A DNA stretch of 64,000 nt, from contig CABIZB010000004.1 of assembly GCA_902363145.1 (NCBI GenBank), positions 124,001 to 188,000 of the forward strand. Reading direction: 5' to 3'. Of this stretch, positions 60,075-64,000 are shown one piece after another (the first letter of the stretch is position 1; each line of letters starts with the position of its first letter). The position numbers were made by a program, and so were the translations under genes. Source of the stretch: Oscillospiraceae bacterium (GTDB taxonomy: Bacteria; Bacillota; Clostridia; Oscillospirales; Ruminococcaceae). The notes under the pieces were generated by a model. That model saw nothing but the letters and a program-made list of their open reading frames with translations, searched no databases and was not told the DNA's origin.

Positions 60075-60715
60075 ATCATCACGCAGGGCTAAGCAAAACT
60101 AACCGCAGATACTCGATATAGCACATAAAATCCGATAATACAAGGGAGAGGACATTCTTATAAATTTGCTCTCAAATAAACAAAAGTACTCCAAATAAAA
60201 GAGAACAGAGTGAAACCCAAACCTGTAAACACAGCTATAGAAAAAGGTACAAATAGATGAATGGGGTCCGGTCTCCGGCGGCAAGCAAAATGTAGGGGGA
60301 TAAAAAACGGTAGGGAATGGGGTTTCAAGGAAGAGATGTTCGCTTGCCTTTTACAAAGCCATGGAGAAACCCTCAGGGGGAAGGGGAACGCCGTTTTTTG
60401 CCCTTGCTTTAGTTTAATACTAAGCACCAATTAAAAACTATACAAAAAATTGAGCATAATCTTGCGTATATGGATTATGCGATGATTTTTTGTCTATAGT
60501 TTTATTGGTGATTAGTATAATTAACCTTTGGTTAATACTTCCCACCCGGTGGTGTCTCCTTTGCATGGTACGGACTTTATAAAAATGAAAAGAAGATTTG
60601 GCAGGTAAACGTAGTTTACCACTGCGGCAACAGCGAACAAATGGCTCTGCCCTCAGTGGACTTCCTAAACCCTTTACCTTTGTGCTTATTTGTGCTGATT
60701 TTTAAATTAGTCGAA
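60075..60715 (+). repeat. Large structured repeat, copy C, interrupted by MITE-1
   Basis: Starts ACCGCAGATACTCGATATA like copy A, carries ACAGCTATAGAAAAAGG, GGGGTCCGGTCTCCGGCGGC and the AAACCCTCAGGGGGAAGGGG arm. MITE-1 (60417-60518) is inserted in the loop after TTTAGTTT, and the right arm CCCGGTGGTGTCTCCTTTGC follows. It lacks the GCCGCC inverted-repeat module and ends with the CCTAAACCCTTTACC block. Confidence 0.85.
60417..60518 (+). repeat. MITE-1, copy 2 (102 bp), nested in the large repeat
   Basis: ATACTAAGCACCAATTAAAA at the left and TTTTATTGGTGATTAGTAT at the right form the terminal inverted repeats. The core is nearly the same as in the 50764 copy. Confidence 0.92.
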
Positions 60716-60746
60716 ATTCCCTCATCGTTGTCATATGCTCCCATAA

Positions 60747-60775
60747 ATAAAAAAGGCGTCCGCTGCAAGGACGCC
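60747..60775 (-). terminator. Terminator of a minus-strand short transcript
   Basis: Minus strand GGCGTCC-TTGCAGC-GGACGCC followed by TTTTTT. No known gene lies upstream of it except the short ORF at 60808-60873. Confidence 0.75.
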
Positions 60776-60807
60776 GAAATGAGGGATATAAGATGAAATA
60801 ATATATA

Positions 60808-60873
60808 TTACTCCACAAGGAGGGTGGAGGAGATATTGGGTGCCGCCCGCAGTATCGTGGAAGATGCCTGCAT
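60808..60873 (-). CDS. Possible 21-residue ORF before a terminator
   Basis: MQASSTILRAAPNISSTLLV and one more residue, with only a weak GGTG site. It is followed 33 bases later by a strong terminator, which is the main reason to mention it. It may be a small RNA or a remnant instead. Confidence 0.25.
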   Translation of the reverse strand: MQASSTILRAAPNISSTLLVE

Positions 60874-61194
60874 ATCCGCACCGCTGCGGACAGCTGTAAA
60901 AAATATTTTGATATCCTATTGTTTCAGAGATCAAACTTGCAAGCGTTATAATAGTTGAAAACTTTGCAGGAAAGCGCTTGCATTGTTAGGGGAATGTAGT
61001 CCGTTATCGGCGGCTGCCGACAACGGGTACATAATAAAAAGGAGAGAGATGAAAAAGGTTTGAAGCCAATCTGCGGAGAGAGGGGTGTTCTCCGCCTGCC
61101 TCATTTCCCTTACCATGCCTTTATTATACAGGGCGAATGTGTTGAAATTATGAAAGCAGGGAGAAAAACACGGAAAAATATTTTCCATTCCCGA

Positions 61195-61223
61195 TTGAAA
61201 AGTACAGGGTATCATGCTATACT
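61195..61223 (+). promoter_or_regulatory. Promoter for yjbQ
   Basis: TTGAAA (61195-61200), 17-base spacer, TATACT (61218-61223). Confidence 0.7.
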
Positions 61224-61229
61224 TATCCT

Positions 61230-61273
61230 ATACTAATCCTCAATCAACCTATAGAACGATTAAAGATTAGTAT
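61230..61273 (+). repeat. Minimal MITE-2 (44 bp) in the yjbQ leader
   Basis: ATACTAATCCTCAATC and GATTAAAGATTAGTAT are the two MITE-2 ends joined by a 12-base centre. It starts seven bases after the -10 of the yjbQ promoter and would form a hairpin in the mRNA. Confidence 0.85.
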
Positions 61274-61317
61274 TACAGATCAGGCTACTATATAATTATA
61301 TAAGGAGGACTTTGAAA

Positions 61318-61713
61318 ATGCTGTCGAAACTGAGGCTGTCAACACCAAAAGAAGGCTTTATTAAGATCACCCGTGATGTGGAAAGTCTTGTTGCCGAAAG
61401 CGGCGTTAAGGAGGGCATATGCGTTGTTTTCTGCCCGCACACCACGGCGGGCATCACCATAAACGAAAATGCCGACCCCGATGTTGTCCGTGACCTTACC
61501 TATGCCATGAACATAACCAGCCCCGACCGCCCCGAATACCGTCACGCTGAGGGCAACTCCCACGCACATATGAAGGCGCTTATGACAGGTTCGAGCGTCA
61601 CCGTTATCATCAGCGGCGGAAAGCTCCTGCTGGGAAGATGGCAGGGCATATATTTTGCCGAGTACGACGGTCCCCGCAGCAGAGAGGTCATTGTGAAGAT
61701 AATGGAGGGTTAA
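61318..61713 (+). CDS. YjbQ/UPF0047 family protein
   Basis: 131 residues. CPHTTAGITINENADPDV, EGNSHAHMKA and LGRWQGIYFAEYDGPR are the family's metal-binding and core motifs. The E. coli member has weak thiamine-phosphate synthase activity; the real role is uncertain. ATG 61318 has GGAGG at good spacing; TTG 61312 is too close. Confidence 0.93.
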   Translation: MLSKLRLSTPKEGFIKITRDVESLVAESGVKEGICVVFCPHTTAGITINENADPDVVRDLTYAMNITSPDRPEYRHAEGNSHAHMKALMTGSSVTVIISGGKLLLGRWQGIYFAEYDGPRSREVIVKIMEG

Positions 61714-61716
61714 GCC

Positions 61717-62229
61717 TCAGGCTTTCCTCAGCTTTGCAAGCATTCCTCTGAGCAGGTTTACGTGTATCATCTCATCGAGGGCAATGCGGGAAAGCACTGC
61801 AAAGACGTACCTGTCCCCCGAGCGGCGTGACAATGAGACATACGCCGAATATGCTTTCTGCTCTCCGTCAAGGTCGTGAAGTATGGCGGAGGCAAGGTCG
61901 TCGGTGTAATCGGGGAATGTGCCGTTCCAGTAAGACGGCACCCCGTTTTCATACTCGCCGTAAACAGGCGGAAGCCCCAGCAGCTTCATAAGCTCGCCTA
62001 TCATATTAAGGTGTCGCATCTCGACCATGGCTATCCTGCCGAATATATCCGCATATTCGGGATAGGTGCTGCGGAAGATCACGCTCTGGAAAACATACTC
62101 CGCAATAGTGCCGAACTCTCCCCCGCTGCCGCCGAAAGCGCTGCTCAGCTGCGCCGCAAAGCGCACATTCTCCCTGGTTACCTTTACGGGGGGATAGGGG
62201 GAGCTGTCCGCAGTAATAATTGTATTCAT
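61717..62229 (-). CDS. Ferritin-like di-iron protein (rubrerythrin-related)
   Basis: 170 residues in a four-helix pattern with Glu in GGEFGTIAEYVF, ExxH in VEMRHLNM, Glu in DLDGEQKAYSAY, and ExxH in DEMIHVNLLRG, enough ligands for a di-iron or di-manganese centre. It has no rubredoxin domain. It could detoxify peroxide or store metal. ATG 62229 has GGAGG directly upstream, but that GGAGG is buried in the hairpin at 62236-62273. Confidence 0.85.
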   Translation of the reverse strand: MNTIITADSSPYPPVKVTRENVRFAAQLSSAFGGSGGEFGTIAEYVFQSVIFRSTYPEYADIFGRIAMVEMRHLNMIGELMKLLGLPPVYGEYENGVPSYWNGTFPDYTDDLASAILHDLDGEQKAYSAYVSLSRRSGDRYVFAVLSRIALDEMIHVNLLRGMLAKLRKA

Positions 62230-62235
62230 AAAAAA

Positions 62236-62273
62236 CCTCCGCATAAAATATCTTATGATATCTTATGCGGAGG
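62236..62273 (-). promoter_or_regulatory. Hairpin hiding the ribosome site of the ferritin-like gene
   Basis: CCTCCGCATAA (62236-62246) and TTATGCGGAGG (62263-62273) are exact complements; the inner ATATC/GATAT pairs as well around TTAT. On the minus strand the last GGAGG is the ribosome site and TTTTTT then ATG follows. It could be an RNA thermometer-like switch or a terminator. Confidence 0.75.
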
Positions 62274-62316
62274 CCGTTTTTTATATGTTCCTTATCGACG
62301 ATAGGCGATAAGAATA

Positions 62317-63285
62317 TCAGTCGAGAAGAGTGATAGTGGCGGTGGAAAGAGCCACTTCCTCGCCGTTGTCCCTGCGAACAACAAGCTTGCCAAGATTGTC
62401 GATGTCAACGCACTGAACAGTCTCGGAAACGTCGTTTCTGGTGATGATTATGCGCTTGCCGATGATGATAGAGCGCTTGCGGTAATCGTCAAGGAACTCC
62501 TTGGTGCAGATGTCGCCCAGACGTACTTCCAGTCTGTTGAGTATCTCAGCAACCAGCTGGCTTCTGTTGACATTCTTGCCTGTCTCGGCACGGATACTTG
62601 TGGCAATGTCCTCAAGCTCCTTGGGGAAGCTTGTGTTGGAAACGTTGATGCCGATACCGATGACCGCATACTCAAGGCCGCCCTGCTCAACGCCGATAGC
62701 CGCTTCGGTAAGGATACCGCAGAGCTTCTTACCGTTGGAATAAAGGTCGTTGACCCACTTGATGCCGCATCTGAGTCCGCTTACCTTTTCAATAGCCTCG
62801 GCAACAGCCACAGCCGCACATGAGGTTATCATCAGCGCATACTCCACCGAGAGCTGAGGACGGACGATAACGCTGAGGTAAATGCCCTGATTGTTGGGAG
62901 CATAGAATTTCTTGCCCATTCTGCCCTTGCCTGCTGTCTGCTGCTCGGCAATGATGGTATGACCGTTCACTGCGCCCAGCTGTGCAAGGCTCTTGGCAAA
63001 ATTGTTTGTGGAGTCGATGGACTTGAATATATCCATCTTTCTGCCCAGTTCCTTTGTTTCAAGGAAGGATATTACAGAGGGTTCGTTGAGAATGTCATTG
63101 TCGCTGGTAAGGCAGTATCCTCTGTTTGTAACGGCATTGATGGTGTAGCCCTCCTCACGGAGCTGCTTTACAGCCTTCCAAACTGCACTTCTTGTCATTC
63201 CCAGCGATACGGCTATCTTGTTGCCTGATACGCTTCTGCCACGGTTGTCTTCAAGAATTTCAAGTACCTTGTCTTTTAATGCCAT
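62317..63285 (-). CDS. birA: Bifunctional biotin--protein ligase/biotin operon repressor
   Basis: 322 residues. N-terminal winged helix (SGNKIAVSLGMTRSAVWKAVKQLREEGY), then the ligase domain with STNNFAKSLA, the biotin-adenylate loop KGRMGKKFYAP and KWVNDLYSNGKKLCGILTE, then a C-terminal SH3-like part. It links biotin to carrier proteins and represses biotin genes. No bio gene is in the window. Confidence 0.96.
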   Translation of the reverse strand: MALKDKVLEILEDNRGRSVSGNKIAVSLGMTRSAVWKAVKQLREEGYTINAVTNRGYCLTSDNDILNEPSVISFLETKELGRKMDIFKSIDSTNNFAKSLAQLGAVNGHTIIAEQQTAGKGRMGKKFYAPNNQGIYLSVIVRPQLSVEYALMITSCAAVAVAEAIEKVSGLRCGIKWVNDLYSNGKKLCGILTEAAIGVEQGGLEYAVIGIGINVSNTSFPKELEDIATSIRAETGKNVNRSQLVAEILNRLEVRLGDICTKEFLDDYRKRSIIIGKRIIITRNDVSETVQCVDIDNLGKLVVRRDNGEEVALSTATITLLD

Positions 63286-63405
63286 TGCGTAATCATTCCT
63301 TTCACTAACTTTATCATCATAATGTTTTTAACGGCATATCTGCCGAATGTTTTCACGGTAACACAGTCATCTCCCGCAGCATAACATGATCCGGGAGGTG
63401 ATAAT

Positions 63406-63996
63406 ACGGAGCTTATACTTCTTGCCGCCGCAACTTCCGCCGACATATTCGCTGCCGCCATGGGCATTCGCAGCGCAGGGATAAAATTCTCTCTGATATC
63501 GGCGCTCACAGCTGCATTTGCGGGAGCCGCCGTTCTGTGGCTGTCGGTGATATTATCTGCTGCTGCTGACAGCATACTGCCCCTTGACGGAGCCGTATAT
63601 ATCTCAAAAGCAGTTCTTTTGTTTATCGGTATCCGCACACTTTTCGGCGATATCCTTGCAAAAAAGCAGGACAAACGCCGCAGCTGCTTTCCCGACTGCG
63701 CCGAAGTCATGACAGACCCCTCCGCCGCCGACAAGGACAATTCCAAGGTGATATCCGCCGCCGAGGGAGCTTTCATGGGCACAGCCCTTTCAGCCGACTC
63801 GTTTTTCACGGGGATAAGTGCGGGAATTGCGGGAATGTCTCCCCTGCCCATATTCATATTGTCACTATTATTCGGGCTTGCCGCCATTGCTCTGGGAACG
63901 GCTGCGGGCAAATTTCTGTCCGACCGCCGTATCCTCGGCTTTCCTGCAGGCAGGATAGGTGGGATAATGCTGATAATACTTGCAGTGATAATATAA
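63406..63996 (+). CDS. YtaF/MntP-like membrane protein; probable ACG start
   Basis: About 196 residues with six TM helices in two halves. Asp residues at the matching places of helices 1 and 4 (LAAATSADIFAAAM and GTALSADSFFTGI) are as in the MntP/YtaF group. From ATG 63460 the first helix would be cut. No ATG, GTG or TTG exists upstream in frame to the stop at 63382. GGGAGGTGAT followed by AAT ACG (63406) is a near-ideal site with a near-cognate codon. It is divergent from birA. Confidence 0.85.
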   Translation, partial: TELILLAAATSADIFAAAMGIRSAGIKFSLISALTAAFAGAAVLWLSVILSAAADSILPLDGAVYISKAVLLFIGIRTLFGDILAKKQDKRRSCFPDCAEVMTDPSAADKDNSKVISAAEGAFMGTALSADSFFTGISAGIAGMSPLPIFILSLLFGLAAIALGTAAGKFLSDRRILGFPAGRIGGIMLIILAVII

Positions 63997-64000
63997 ACTC

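Larger units (their letters stand above)
60721..61194. other. Intergenic remains: cre-like site, hairpins and a 4-codon ORF
   Basis: Plus-strand TATAAT at 60947-60952; GGAAAGCGCTTGCA (60969-60982) resembles a catabolite-control operator at most positions; a CCGTTATCGGC...GCCGACAACGG hairpin follows; then AAAAGGAGAG and ATG AAA AAG GTT TGA (61049-61063). This looks like a decayed gene start or a leader. Confidence 0.4.

Noticed and set aside
63286..63911. Minus-strand frame of 200 codons upstream of birA
   Set aside because: Antisense to the YtaF-like gene, whose TM pattern and motif residues are convincing; the antisense frame is Ala/Ser-rich noise.
1..64000. tRNA, rRNA or CRISPR loci
   Set aside because: No cloverleaf with a T-loop GGTTCRA motif, no rRNA-like stretch and no regularly spaced direct repeat was seen.

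Overview
The window reads as a chromosomal segment of a low-to-mid GC Firmicute of the Oscillospiraceae, most likely a Ruminococcus-type anaerobe. The grounds are the gene content (a cellobiose 2-epimerase, a glycogen branching enzyme, a DUF4015-type putative glycoside hydrolase, ProS of the short archaeal/eukaryal type, an archaeal/Thermotoga-type AhcY), purine-rich Shine-Dalgarno sites, T-box control, and sigma-A promoters that almost all have a 17-base spacer. Species-level identity cannot be read from the sequence. No rRNA, tRNA, CRISPR array, prophage or transposase gene was found. About 67 protein genes are supported.

Layout. 1-7.3 kb: the 5' part of a membrane-anchored DUF4015 gene, an Rnf-like D-E-A membrane module that has lost its cluster cysteines, a MecA-like adaptor, ribulose-phosphate epimerase, an AIM24-family protein, then esterase, dCMP deaminase and HAD phosphatase. 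7.4-15.4 kb: a tyrosine T-box leader, a two-TM protein and tyrS; a TetR regulator; murA; an M50 protease; glgB and marR. 15.5-20.8 kb: mtaD and ahcY, separated by three small unknown genes of which the first two are AT-rich, then a lipoprotein and an RNA uracil methyltransferase. 21-30.5 kb: Fic protein, Eis-like acetyltransferase, small genes, sfsA, rsmA, a secreted DUF4832 protein, a PHP-phosphatase relative with lost metal ligands, a uridine-kinase-like P-loop protein and mrp. 30.6-44.3 kb: proS, cellobiose 2-epimerase, secA, greA-lysS, an HTH-acetyltransferase fusion, and ybbR-cdaA. 44.5-51 kb: a SLOG protein, alr, and the threonine branch (ACT protein, hom, thrB). 50.9-55.5 kb: a YtrA-type GntR/ABC/lipoprotein operon with a short TM ORF at its head. 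56.7-60 kb: a zinc-type efflux operon (methyltransferase, ArsR, HMA protein, P-type ATPase) behind a 42-bp palindromic operator. 61.3-64 kb: yjbQ, a ferritin-like protein, birA and a YtaF-like membrane protein.

Non-coding DNA is unusually structured. Three intergenic gaps (about 36.7-37.5, 45.2-45.8 and 60.1-60.7 kb) hold copies of an unannotated 0.6-0.8 kb repeat with strong conserved hairpins. Two MITE-like families share the terminal sequence ATACTAA. One MITE sits inside a copy of the large repeat, one cuts a short gene off after its first codons, and one minimal copy lies in the yjbQ leader.

The strongest leads are the cysteine-less Rnf-like module, the structured repeat family and its MITE, the HTH-acetyltransferase fusion with its own inverted repeat, three genes whose best start is a near-cognate codon (ACG, ATC, ACG), and a hairpin that hides the Shine-Dalgarno of the ferritin-like gene.
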